Shown here: positions 10,782-21,183 of the stretch, piece by piece
How the letters are laid out: every line of letters begins with the position of its first letter
Position numbering within the stretch: the stretch's first letter is position 1
From: Nicotiana tabacum
Taxonomy: Eukaryota > Streptophyta > Magnoliopsida > Solanales > Solanaceae
NCBI RefSeq assembly: GCF_000715075.1
Contig: NC_134094.1
Coordinates: 84,707,120 to 84,771,119, forward strand
Direction of reading: 5' to 3'
DNA length: 64,000 nt
Program-made: the position numbers and the translations under genes
Notes under the pieces: model-generated
The model's input: only the letters and a program-made list of their open reading frames with translations
The model's database searches: none
What the model was told of the DNA's origin: nothing

Positions 10782-11151
10782 TATTTTTTAGTTTCTTTTG
10801 CATTTGAGCGACAGTACGTTCATGTTAATACACACAACTTTAAACTCATTAATTTCTGATGTCATAAGTAGTAGCCAAATAACTAGTAATTCTTTGGTAA
10901 TGAACATGGGGTGCTTACTTTTTTATTCTTAAGAGTTGTTCCCTTTTTTTCCTGTTTGATTGATGTTCTTTTGAGTCACTGACTTGCTAGCTACCAATTA
11001 GATATGGCTCTTCTCAATCTCTCACGGTCACCCATATGGAAGAAACATAATGAAGAAAAGAAATGTTGATGCTCTTCAAGTCGAAAACCCATAGGCGGTT
11101 CAATCAATACGGTGGCCTAAACCAAAACCTTAATAAAAGGCCTAAGATATA
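10782..11151 (+). other. 3' UTR and downstream flank of the MYB-CC gene
   Basis: AT-rich DNA directly after the TAA. It probably contains the 3' UTR and poly(A) signals, but no single signal can be selected. No other gene is seen. Confidence 0.5.
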
Positions 11152-12010
11152 GAGTCAATTACTTAAATGGTCACTCAATTATCTGAAATTATCATATAAA
11201 GTCATATTTCTTTCATTTGTAACAGAAAAGTCACTTAACTATGGTTATAGCACTAAGAAGGTCACTCAACCAGATTTCTCAAACTTTTAATTGTCAAATA
11301 CTTATTTTACCCTCAAAATAACAACTTTTATCCCTTTTTTTTAATAATATAATTTTTTTCTCTTTTTATATACATTATGGACTTACCTATAAAACAAATA
11401 AATTTTAAATCTATAAAATAAAAATAAAAAATTAGTTTTCTAGCATACATAATGTTAGAATAATAATATAATTAAGCATAACTTTTAAGACTATATAATA
11501 TATATTATAAAAATACATTTATATTAAATAATTATTTTTATATTACGTGCATGGAATATATATTATAAAACTTTTATTTTTTTCATTCTCAATTGTGTAA
11601 ATAATTTTTGAGTTTTTGTTGTTAATATCAAAATTATTATTGCGAATAAATTGTTCTATTAATTTTTCTTAGTATGCTCAATATTTTATTATTCAAACAT
11701 TATATATGTTTAAACACTACTTTTTTAAATTTTTAAATAAAATTTATTTATTCTATAGGTAAGTCCATAATATAAATTAATAAAATAAAAAAATCATAAT
11801 ATTAAAAAGTTCTAAAAAATAAAAAGAAGACAAAAGTTGATAATTTAGAGGGTAAAATAGGTATTTGATAATTAAAAGTTTAAGAAATCTAGTTGAGTGA
11901 CCTTCTCAGTGCTATAGGCATAGTTAAGTGACTTTGCTGTTACAAATGAAAGAAAGATGACTTTAGTAGGTAATTTCGAATAGTTGAGTGACCATTTGAG
12001 TAATGGACTC
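11152..12010. mobile_element. MULE-like MITE with about 190-bp terminal inverted repeats
   Basis: The left arm (about 11152-11345) and right arm (about 11820-12010) are reverse complements at roughly 90% by eye, starting GAGTC..ATTACT.AAATGG. The flanks CTAAGATATA (11142-11151) and CTAAAATATA (12011-12020) differ at one base and fit a 9-10 bp target duplication. Long inverted termini plus a 9-10 bp TSD are the signature of Mutator-like elements. The AT-rich middle has no transposase, so the element is non-autonomous. Confidence 0.7.
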
Positions 12011-13022
12011 CTAAAATATATCCAATAAATTTTTTATATATTTTTATCTGAATTGAGAGTTTGAGAAGAACGTGAGGAAGAACAAAAAAGATTATGCAAC
12101 TCAAATTATTCAATAACCTTGTTATTTGGCAGAATAAGGAGAGAAAAAAGAGAATTTGATTTTATAAACAAGAATTGAATTAGCTGAAGATTGAAGAAAG
12201 AAAAAAATACTGCAAATTATTTTTTGGTCACTTGTTGTCACACCTCCTTTTTTCCGATAGGAAAATGGAGGATAGGGGAGTTTTTTCAATTAAAGTGACA
12301 TTAATCGAAATGAGATTATTTATTTAATTTCAGAGTCGTCACTTGGGATAATTTATGGTGTCCCAAGTCACCGATTTATTTTAAATCCCAAATCGAAGAT
12401 ATTTGACTCTGTTTTAAAGTCTGCGAAACCAGAAGATTGGGTAAGGAATTCTGTTAACCTAGGAGAAGGTGTTAGGCATTTTCGAGTTCCGTGGTTTTAG
12501 CACGGTCGCTTTAATCATGCCTGACTTAATTAAATTATTTAATTACATATTTTAAACCTAAGTGCATTTTACCTTTTACAGCTTTTAATTATGGCGTTTA
12601 TGGATTTAATCTTTGAAACAAACAACATGTGTGTAAGTCCGCTTTATTTGGGACACTAAAATCATATCACGCGAACGTGTACACAATTAATTGCGCTTTA
12701 TTAATTAAGATTGTTTGGCTGAAGTTGCGTGAACGCATACCTCGACTTAATTTTGGATATCGGGATCACGTCACGCGGACATGTACGCAATCACGATAGT
12801 AGTTTAAAAGCCGCGCCTAAAGCATTTCTACGAGTGTTTAATTAAGGCATTTTATTTACTAAGATTATTTGACCATGGTCACGCGAACATGTACCTTGGT
12901 TTGTTTTTGGCATCACAACTATATCATGCGTGCGTGTACATAATTGTAATAATTAAGTTGATTATAAATACCTTAAGTTATGCTTATATCTCTAAACTAA
13001 ATACTCTATGTCATATGGTTAA

Positions 13023-13466
13023 GGGGTCGTTTGGTAGGGTGTATAAGAATAGTACAGAATAAGGTATATTAGTAATGCATGGATTAATAATGCATGGGTT
13101 AGTAATGCAAGCATTAGTTATGCAGATATTATTCCTTATCTACTGTTTGGTGTGGTGTATTAAAATTAAAATGTATTGCATAATTTTTAAGAAAAATAGT
13201 TGTTTACAAAAAATGCCCTCCATATTCTCAAGCTTTAAGGATAATTTTATCTTTAACCAACCTAATGCATGCATTAGTAGCCTTGGTATTACTAATGACA
13301 TAGTTTTCTATGCATTACTTATACATAGGATAATACCAAGTATGATGTATAACTAATACAAGTATTAGTTATACACGGGTTGAAAAAATGTATCAAACAA
13401 GGTATTAGTAATGCATAGAGCTAATGCTTGCATTATTTTTTCTAATATCTCCTGCCAAACCACCCC
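13023..13466. mobile_element. Tourist-like MITE (444 bp) nested in the Ogre 3' LTR
   Basis: Termini GGGGTCGTTTGGTAG and (right end reversed) GGGGTGGTTTGGCAG form a TIR. TAA is duplicated on both sides (13020-13022 and 13467-13469). The partner LTR has the empty site GGCTAAGTATA, so both boundaries are proven by the sequence. A 3-bp TAA target and GGGG..GTTTGG termini fit PIF/Harbinger MITEs. Inside, TAATGCAT/ATGCATTA words recur in both orientations. Confidence 0.92.
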
Positions 13467-14263
13467 TAAGTATAAAGGTCCAATATTAGGTGATATGTTT
13501 GTTTGTATTAGATGGGGGCAGCCTATGTATTATCTGTCAAGCAGGCCCATATTTAAAGTTTGAGGCTTGATAAGGAATGTGTCTAAATGAACTCTAGCTC
13601 CAGACGTATATTATTCGTTATTGGGCCTAGCTAATGAGTTCAGTTCAGAAGAATTTGGGCCTGCTTGAGTCTAATTGACTCTAGCCCAATGCATATTTTA
13701 GTTCAAAAGCATTACACACGCACATACGGATTTTGTGAATATATATAAAGCTTTAAACAGGTTGTTTTTATAGTTTTAAGGACATTTTAACATAAAGCTA
13801 CCATGATTTAAATGACTCAAGCAGTATAAATAACTAACCACTCTCAACCAAACAACTTTATGCAATATTCAAACAGAACACAGATTTTTTGATAACCAGT
13901 CGAATCATAGTCAGGATATAGCAAGATTTAAATATTTACATTGTTTAAGAAAGTACCTTGATAGCAGCAGAAACAAATAAGTAAGAAAATAAGTCTCTGA
14001 AAACTTGAAGTAAAGCAGCACCAATAAAACCCAGTAAGGTAGGAAGAACAGGCGGATTTTTAAAAGAAAACAGGAAAAGATTGTATATTTTTGTCTCTGA
14101 AAAATCAAGATTGATCTTTAGAAGTTTTTCTTTTGGAAATGAAGAGAAAACCTTAAGGTAGTGTAGAGATTTCTGTGTGTTTTTGTGTGTGTAGGTGTGT
14201 AGCCATTTCAGTGTGTATATTGTGTGTCTAAATGTGTCCCCCTATAGTGAAAAGGGAAGAGTG

Positions 14264-14271
14264 TATTTATA
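14264..14271 (-). promoter_or_regulatory. Candidate TATA box in the Ogre 3' LTR
   Basis: TATAAATA on the minus strand inside CTCTATAAATACACTC. It is conserved in the other LTR. A promoter here in the 3' LTR could drive transcription toward lower coordinates, that is toward the MYB-CC gene end. Confidence 0.4.
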
Positions 14272-15168
14272 GAGTAAAGGAGTGAAAAGGGATGAGAATT
14301 AGGGTACCAAAGAATCTGCCAGAATTCTCTATAAATTAGGAAAATGGCATCTTTCTTAACAGAAATGGACAGATGTCCAATTTCTAGTACCTTCCTTATC
14401 TCAGAAAAGGGACAAGTGTCCAATTTCTGGATATTTTTAGATCTTATCCCTATTTTCCTACTCACCATTGGGACAGTTGTCCCTATTCTAGAAGTTTCTA
14501 GTATTTTCTGAATAATTTTCAGAATTAGGACTCTAAAACTTACCCTTAAGGGTCTTGGAATTACCTCAAAACCAGATTGGTTATCGGCCTAAGGACTTGG
14601 GATCTTAAGCTTTTTGCAAAGCTATGGGCCTGTCTATTTAGACAGGCCCTATTTATGAGCCAAGTAGAACGGGCCACTTCAGTGAGGCCCAGTTCTTAAC
14701 CAAACCAAACAACAGTAAAAAATAACGGCCATTAATTTAACAAAATAAACAACAAAGCAATAATACTAAAAATAAACTCAGAACTAATAAATATAAAATA
14801 AATAGAAAGCAAAAAAGGAAAAATAAAGTAATCTAATACTGTTTTTTACTTTATCTTAGTTAAGTTTGTTTAATTAATTAATTAATGTAAAGAAAATAAC
14901 AAACAATAATAATAAAAAATAGTAACAACACAAAATAAAACGCGTAATAATATAAAAATTAAGAAAAACAGAATATATTTAAGCACTGATTTTATATATT
15001 TTTTTTAATTAAGTTTATTTAATTAAACGATTTAAACAGAATATCAGACAGTAATAAAAATAAAAAAGAAGAACAGTAATCGACAATAAACACAAAATAT
15101 AAAGATGAAAAACAGGAAATAACATAAAATATACAAAAAAAAATAGATCTAGTAGCTAAAAACCCTCA

Positions 15169-15218
15169 TGCCAAGACTCCCATCTAGGATCTGAGATCCT
15201 TGATGGGAGATCTTGGCA
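15169..15218. repeat. Conserved 50-bp palindrome in the Ogre LTR
   Basis: TGCCAAGACTCCCATC... pairs with ...GATGGGAGATCTTGGCA: about 24 bp of stem with one bulge, one mismatch and almost no loop. The same palindrome is kept in the other LTR at 33726-33775. Confidence 0.85.
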
Positions 15219-16212
15219 GGAGGATTATTAAACGGACTAGGTTGGATTTAGGGTTTTGAAAAATAGATCTAGGGTTTCGGAGATCCTAGATCTAAGATCT
15301 ATGATTATTGGTGAGGTTTTGGGGTATTTGGTTGGTAGGGTGAGGTTCGAGGAGGTGAGGAGAGTGTATGGGGTAAGTTTGGGTGGCTTTGGGGTGTCGC
15401 CGCCGCCGTAGGCGATTTCTGGCGACGGCTTAGGGCGGTGGTTAGAGAGATGGGTTATGGGGGTCGTCTCTAGGGTTTGGGGGTGTTTTAGAGAGAGAGA
15501 GGTGTGAGAGAGGGGGGTGAGACGGTAATGAGGGGGTAGGAGAGGGTTTGGACATATATATTTAGGGGGAAGGGAGTTCCGGGCCATTGGATCTATTGAA
15601 GATCAACGGCTAGGATCAATTGGTGCTTGATACGGTACCGTTTAGGTTTAGGCGGGATTTCAGACGGGTTAGGGGATCGGGCTAGGTAATTTTAGGCTAG
15701 ATTTTGGGGATTGGGCTGGTTTTTATACTGGCCTAGTCCGATTAATTTAATTAGTCCCCTAATTAGTTTAATTAACTCCAAAAAATTTAATTTACTTAAC
15801 TAAAAATCCTAATTAAGTACTAGGCTATCTTACTTTGTAAAATTAATTAACTATTTACCCTTATTATTTAACTAATTAATCAATCCTAAGTTATAACAAG
15901 TAAAACTACTAATTTTAACATTAAAACTAACAATGTCAAAAATAAACAATTTTTGTGATTTCCTTTTAATAATATGATTAAATTGCGCAATTAGGTGTTA
16001 AATTAAATTAAAAACCTAATACTGCAAGATGATGAAGTTTAAATATATTTTGTTATTTTTCATGACTTCAAAAATGAAAAATGCAACTAAATGCAAATAA
16101 TTTCAAATAATTAACAAAAATCCTAAAAACAAAAATCTAAAAAATAAATATGAATAATTTATTTATTAATTTTGTAGGAATATTTTGGTATGGTAAAAAT
16201 TACATGCTCACA

Positions 16213-16229
16213 GCTGCCCCGCTTTGCTC
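16213..16229 (-). other. Polypurine tract of the Ogre element
   Basis: On the minus strand, GAGCAAAGCGGGGCAGC lies directly before the LTR start TGTGAGCA. This is the correct place for plus-strand DNA priming. Confidence 0.8.
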
Positions 16230-17019
16230 GGAAAACACGAAGGGTTTTTGGGCAAAGACAAAGTGAGCGGTTATAGACCAATTTTACCCGTTTTGATACT
16301 CCATGGGAAGCGTTTTGAAAATATTTGACCGAACCTTGCTTCAAAGGTTGCCTACATATCCTTGGCTATAAAGAAATCAGGTCAGTGTAGTTCTGGAAGT
16401 TTTGGTAGCTGGGACTACCGGAAAGCTGTGATTTCACTACTGTTACTGCTGCTGAGCTCCTTATTACACCAAAGTAAAAAATGAATAAAACTAACTAAGC
16501 CTATCAGCTACGAGTTACAAGATTCCTATATGTAAATTTTCTGAGGTTTGGTCTTGAGTCTTGGTTAGTTCTTTATGTAGACTCTGATCTAGATCTTGAT
16601 GCTTGTTAGTTGCACGTGCGGGTTACATCTTCTTCAGCTTTTCGGATCAAGACGGGACATGCAAAACTTCTGACTTCAATCTTGTCTCGAGCAATCCACG
16701 TCTTCTCCACTTCTGTACTTTGGGTTCAACTTTTCTCTTCCTTCTTTTATTCTGGATTAAGACTTCTTCTTTTGGTCGTCTCGAACCCAGTACTTTAAGG
16801 TATAACCTGCTCAGGAATCAAAACAAACAAATGAAATTTTCTGCCCCAGTTTTTACTGGAAATTTCGTGAGTTATTGTAACAAAATTCTATAATACTTCA
16901 CTATTGAAAGCGATAAAAGGGCGGGAATGGTGCACCCAGAGTAAATGTAGACTAGGGGTGGAGAACTTATATCTAAAAGTGAAATCAACTAGGGATTGGA
17001 GACTCTATGTTGGGAAAAT
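16230..17019. other. Ogre 3' UTR, distal part
   Basis: Non-coding element sequence between the polypurine tract and the 51-bp repeat array. It contains one copy of the GCCTACRTATC spacer motif near 16350. No conserved coding frame was recognised. Confidence 0.6.
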
Positions 17020-17960
17020 CATCAGGTTATGCTAGCATCAACTAGGGAGTGGGACCCTATGTTGGAAAGTCATCAGGTTATGCTGGCATCAACTAGGGGG
17101 TGGGACCCTACGTTGGAAAGTCATTAGGTTATGCTGGCATCAACTAGGGAGTGGAACCCTTTGTTGGAAAGTCATCAGGTTATGCTGGCATCAACTAGGG
17201 AGTGGGACCCTATGTTGAAAAGTCATCAGGTTATGCTGGCATCAACTAGGGAGTGGGATGCTGGCATCAACTAGGGAGTGGGACCATATGTTGGAAAGTC
17301 ATCAGGTTATGCTGGCATCAACTAGGGAGTGGGACCCTACGTTGGAAAGTCATCAGGTTATGCTGGCATCAACTAGGAAGTAGGACCCTATGTTGGAAAG
17401 TCATCAGGTTATGCTGGCATCAACTAGGGAGTGGGACCCTATGTTGGAAAAGTCATCAGGTTATGCTGGCATCAACTAGGGAGTGGGACCCTATGTTGAA
17501 AAGTCATCAGGTTATGCTGGAATCAACTAGGGAGTGGGATGGGACCCTATGTTGGAAAGTCATTAGGTTATGCTGGCATCAACTAGGGAGTGAGACCATA
17601 TGTTGGAAAGTCATCAGATTATGCTGGCATCAACTAGGGAGTGAGACCCTATGTTGGAAAGTCATCAGGTTATGCTGGTATCAACTAGAGAGTGGGACCC
17701 TATGTTGGAAAGTCATCAGGTTATGCTGGCATCAACTGGGGAGTGGGACCCTATGTTGGAAAGTCATCAGGTTATGCTGGAATCAACTTGGGAGTGGGAT
17801 CCTATGTTGGAAAGTCATCAGGTTATGCTAGCATCAACTAGGGGGTGGGACCCTATGTTGGAAAGTCATCAACTAGGAGGTGGTGGCCCTATGTTGGCAT
17901 CGAGTTATGTTGGCATCAACTAGGGAATGGGACCCTATGTTGGAAAAGACGTAGCTAGGG
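17020..17960. repeat. 51-bp tandem repeat in the Ogre 3' UTR, about 18 copies
   Basis: The unit contains GTTATGCTGGCATCAACTAG, then GGAGTGGGACCCTATGTTGG and AAAGTCATCAG. Copies differ by single bases (CTATG/CTACG, GGAGTG/GGGGTG), and a few are shortened or fused, for example near 17257 and 17538. The period is not always a multiple of three and the long open frame across it is only a by-product. Variable minisatellites at this place, between pol and the 3' LTR, are known from Ogre/Tat elements. Confidence 0.95.
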
Positions 17961-18821
17961 ATTGGAGGTCCTATACTACCTTTCAACATCGTTTCTTCTT
18001 TTCTTCCTTTGTTTTCAGAGGATGAGTGAATGCGGGAAAGAATTTGGAGGAGACTTCCCTTTTGAAGTTGTTGTTGAAAAGTTATTTCTAGTCCTTGCGC
18101 AATTTCTTTTGGTTGCCCCTGCTTCTTGCAAGGTTGCTTTCGGGTTGTACCTGTTTTCTGTTTTCTTCAAACAAAGAACAATTTGTCAGTCTGACACGGT
18201 GGTTGGTTTTGTGGCCTTGATTATTTAGTTACTCTATCTTGGACCGTCTTTTGGATGAAGATTTTGATTGCTTGCTAACTCACTGGGGATTGTTTCATCT
18301 CTAACCCTGGAGATCTTGACTTTTCCAAAATCTTACCAGGAACGGTTAATCACGTGGGACTTAACCTTCTTTAACTTTATTTTGACTTTAATCCCTTTCC
18401 TTTCGGGAATTCTTGATTTCGAAGCATCAGCTATCATGGCCGGTCGAGGTTGACTTGACGCATCTGTCGAGGCTGGGCGCTTTTTGCATACTAGCTTGTA
18501 TCAAATGAGAACCTTATAGATTAGTCTTTCCATCCTTTCTTTGTATCAATTTAGAATAGGATTAGACCGAAAGGGATTGAAAGAAAATAAACGACGGAAT
18601 GGGTAAATTAATTTAGACAAGAGGTATCCTTTTCGAGAAAAGGAAAGAAGGACTTATCTGGAGTGTATGCGAACTTCAATGAACACGACATGCCTCTTCG
18701 ACTGGATACCCGATCTGCGAACCGTCCAACTCTCAAAAATCCACCATAACTTATACCTCAAGATTGAGAAACCTTGCCCAGGACTGTGTCCACGTCAGCG
18801 ACCAATTATCCTCTTTTCGAT

Positions 18822-18996
18822 CAGTGGTGCCCTTTGCGGGTTTTCACCAACTAACCTCTCTCATTTCTTTTCTCACCATCGCCTTGTAGTGCTCTTTGCG
18901 AGTTTTCACTAACGAGGCTCTCTCATTTTTAACTTCTTTGCTTACCATCGCCTCACGATGCCCTTGTGGTTTTCACCGATGAGACTCTCTCATTTT
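18822..18996. repeat. Three imperfect copies of a 65-70 bp unit
   Basis: TCACCATCGCCTTGTAGTGC, CTTTGCGAGTTTTCAC and GAGGCTCTCTCATTT recur about every 65 bp. This is a second, smaller and older-looking array in the same 3' UTR. Confidence 0.7.
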
Positions 18997-19430
18997 ATTT
19001 CTCTCGTTTGGTTGTATCAGATCTAAGTATCTGTATCCTCCAATTTTGGACATCTTTACCGATTGATCGGAAGGACTTGAACAGGATTTGGGTAAAAAGA
19101 ATTTGAATTGAATTACAACCTTGGAACCTTTTAGGCGAAAGCATCGCCAAACTATTATAAATTCTTCCCCTAGTCTCATCTTCGGGGGGAGGGGGAATTT
19201 GGATTTTTATTTTGGTGTGACTGAACCTCAGAGTGAGGCTGCCTACGTATCCTTTTGGGATCAAGTCGAACGTAGTTCAAGGAAATATTTTTTTTCAAAC
19301 CTTAGTTCTAAAGAGGGTGATGAAAGAAGAATAACCGGCTCAAAGGGTTTACAAAAGTTGATAGTGTTTGGGTAGCGAGAATAAAAGCCTTCGTCATCCC
19401 AATCGAAGAGTATCAAGACCGCGAAAGGGG

Positions 19431-20783
19431 TTAAACATAATACCTTTTGATTGCATCTACATTGACAGCCGTTTCAGGGTCATTTCCTTCAATATCTCCT
19501 AAATACAATGCCCCTTCTGGCAGCAGTTTTCTTATAATGTACAGACCTTTCCAATTCGGAGCAAACTTTCCTTTTGCTTCTTCATGATGCAGGAGAATTC
19601 GTCTTAGAATGAGTTGCCCCACTTCGAAGTTTCTAGGCCGCATTTTCTTATTGTAGACACAGGCCATCCTTTGTTGATACAACTGCCCGTGGCAAACCGC
19701 GACCATCCGTTTTTCATCAATCATAGTTAAATGTTCTAACCGGGTTTTAACCCATTCATCATCCTCGATCTCGGCTTCAACAATGATTCGAAGAGAGGGA
19801 ATTTTGACTTCTGAAGGTATTACAGCTTTAGTGCCATAAACCAATAAGTAAGGCGTAGCCCCGACTGATGTGCGCACGGTTGTGCGATATCCCAATAATG
19901 AGAAAGGCAGTTTCTCATGCCATTGCTTAGAACTTTGGATCATTTTCCTGATGATCTTCTTGATGTTTTTGTTTGCTGCTTCAATGGTACCATTGGCTTT
20001 GGGTCGATAAGGGGTAGAATTACGATGCGTAATTTTAAACTGTTCGCATACATCCCTCATCAAATGACTGTTCAGATTTGCGGCGTTGTCGGTAATGATA
20101 GGTTTTGGAATATCAAAATGACAGATAATGTTGGAATGTATGAATTCCACTACTGCTTTCTTGGTGACGGCTTTAAAAGTGACCGCTTCGACCCATTTTG
20201 TGAAGTAATCAATGGCAACCAAGATGAATCTGTGCCCATTTGAGGCTTTCGGCTCGATCGGCCCAATGACATCCATACCCCAAGCAACAAATGGCCAAGG
20301 TGCTGACATAGGATGCAACTCTGAAGGTGGTGCATGAATTAGGTCACCGTGTATCTGACACTGATGGCACTTCCGGACAAAACTGAAGCAATCATTTTCC
20401 ATGGTCATCCAGTAATAACCTGCCCGCAGAATTTTCTTTGCAAGGATATATCCATTCGTGTGGGGGCCGCATACTCCTGAATGCACTTCATTTATGATCT
20501 TTTCGGCTTCTTTGGCATCCACACACCTTAAAAGATTCAAATCTGGAGTTCTCTTATACAACACTTCTCCGCTTAAGAAGAAACTGTTGGCAAGCCTTCT
20601 AATGGTTCTTTTTTTGTCTCCACTGGCATGCTCGGGGTATTCCTTTGTTTTCAAGAACCTTTTGATATCATGGTACCATGGTTGAACATCTGGTTCTACT
20701 TTAACTGCATTGCAATAACCATGTCTTTCTCGAATTTGAATTTCCAACGGGTCAATATGGACATTGCCCGGATATGGCAGCAT
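19431..20783 (-). CDS. Ogre integrase region (open for 450 codons)
   Basis: The integrase domain splices viral cDNA into the host chromosome. The zinc-binding HHCC motif is at H101, H108, C139 and C142. The catalytic triad is complete: D171 (GMDVIGPI), D232 (TDNAAN) and E268 (NGTIEAA), with the 35-residue D-E spacing. The C-terminal part (NFEVGQLILRR, KFAPNWKGLYIIRK) is the usual basic DNA-binding tail. It should be joined to the upstream RNase H frame, but two nonsense codons lie between them; the Met used here as start is internal to the polyprotein. This is the best preserved part of the element. The stop at 19431 is followed directly by the 3' UTR. Confidence 0.9.
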   Translation of the reverse strand: MLPYPGNVHIDPLEIQIRERHGYCNAVKVEPDVQPWYHDIKRFLKTKEYPEHASGDKKRTIRRLANSFFLSGEVLYKRTPDLNLLRCVDAKEAEKIINEVHSGVCGPHTNGYILAKKILRAGYYWMTMENDCFSFVRKCHQCQIHGDLIHAPPSELHPMSAPWPFVAWGMDVIGPIEPKASNGHRFILVAIDYFTKWVEAVTFKAVTKKAVVEFIHSNIICHFDIPKPIITDNAANLNSHLMRDVCEQFKITHRNSTPYRPKANGTIEAANKNIKKIIRKMIQSSKQWHEKLPFSLLGYRTTVRTSVGATPYLLVYGTKAVIPSEVKIPSLRIIVEAEIEDDEWVKTRLEHLTMIDEKRMVAVCHGQLYQQRMACVYNKKMRPRNFEVGQLILRRILLHHEEAKGKFAPNWKGLYIIRKLLPEGALYLGDIEGNDPETAVNVDAIKRYYV

Positions 20784-21183
20784 TGCAGCTAAGGTAGCTA
20801 GTGCATCAGCTAACTAATTGTGGAATCAAGGAATATACCTGAATTCATTGGATTTGAACCATTTGCTGAGATCGTCCACATGTTGTCTATATGGGATAAG
20901 CTTGATAGCTCGAGTTTCCCATTCGCCTTGGGCTTGCCGAATGATCAAATCGGAATCTCCCATGATTAACAATTCTTCTACATCCATATCAATTTCCATG
21001 TTCATGCCCATGATGCAAGCTTCATATTCAGCAGTGTTATTCGTATAGAAGAAATAAAGTCGGGCCGTAACCGGATAGTGCTGACCAGTGGGGGGAAATC
21101 AAAATTGCCCTAATCCTAACACCCTTTGCATTTACAGCTCCATCAAAGTACATTTTCCAAGACTTGGTGTCTTCTGGGATTAC
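20784..21183 (-). pseudogene. Ogre archaeal-type RNase H (aRNH) domain, broken
   Basis: KSWKMYFDGAVNAKGV, then TNNTAEYEACIMGM and MGDSDLIIRQAQGEW give the D, E and D positions of the second, archaeal-type RNase H that marks the Tat/Ogre lineage. A run of six G at about 21090 (plus strand) shifts the frame between the first Asp and the TAEYEA block. Near 20800-20830 a TGA and a TAG stand where the family has RYIPR and HNQ-type residues before LADALATLAAM. Both stops can arise from single C-to-T changes. Confidence 0.85.

Larger units (their letters stand above)
12236..16212 (-). repeat. 3' LTR of the Ogre element
   Basis: Matches 30437-34769 along its whole length, apart from an inserted MITE (13023-13466) and the loss of about 800 bp near 13704 that the other LTR keeps. 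It starts TGTCACACC and ends ATGCTCACA on the plus strand. The small open frames inside have no domain and are not genes. Confidence 0.93.

Noticed and set aside
13075..13356. 93-codon frame with many Met residues
   Set aside because: Lies wholly inside the Tourist-like MITE and comes from its ATGCAT words.
15237..15587. 116-codon Pro/Ser-rich frame on the minus strand
   Set aside because: Part of the Ogre LTR; the other LTR does not keep it open and no domain is present.
17253..17923. Long open frames of 192 and 90 codons with repeated WHQLGSG words
   Set aside because: They are created by the 51-bp tandem repeat, whose unit is a multiple of three; there is no start context or domain, and the frame changes where units are shortened.
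17020..17960. CRISPR-like array
   Set aside because: Units are contiguous with no unique spacers, and the setting is a plant retrotransposon.
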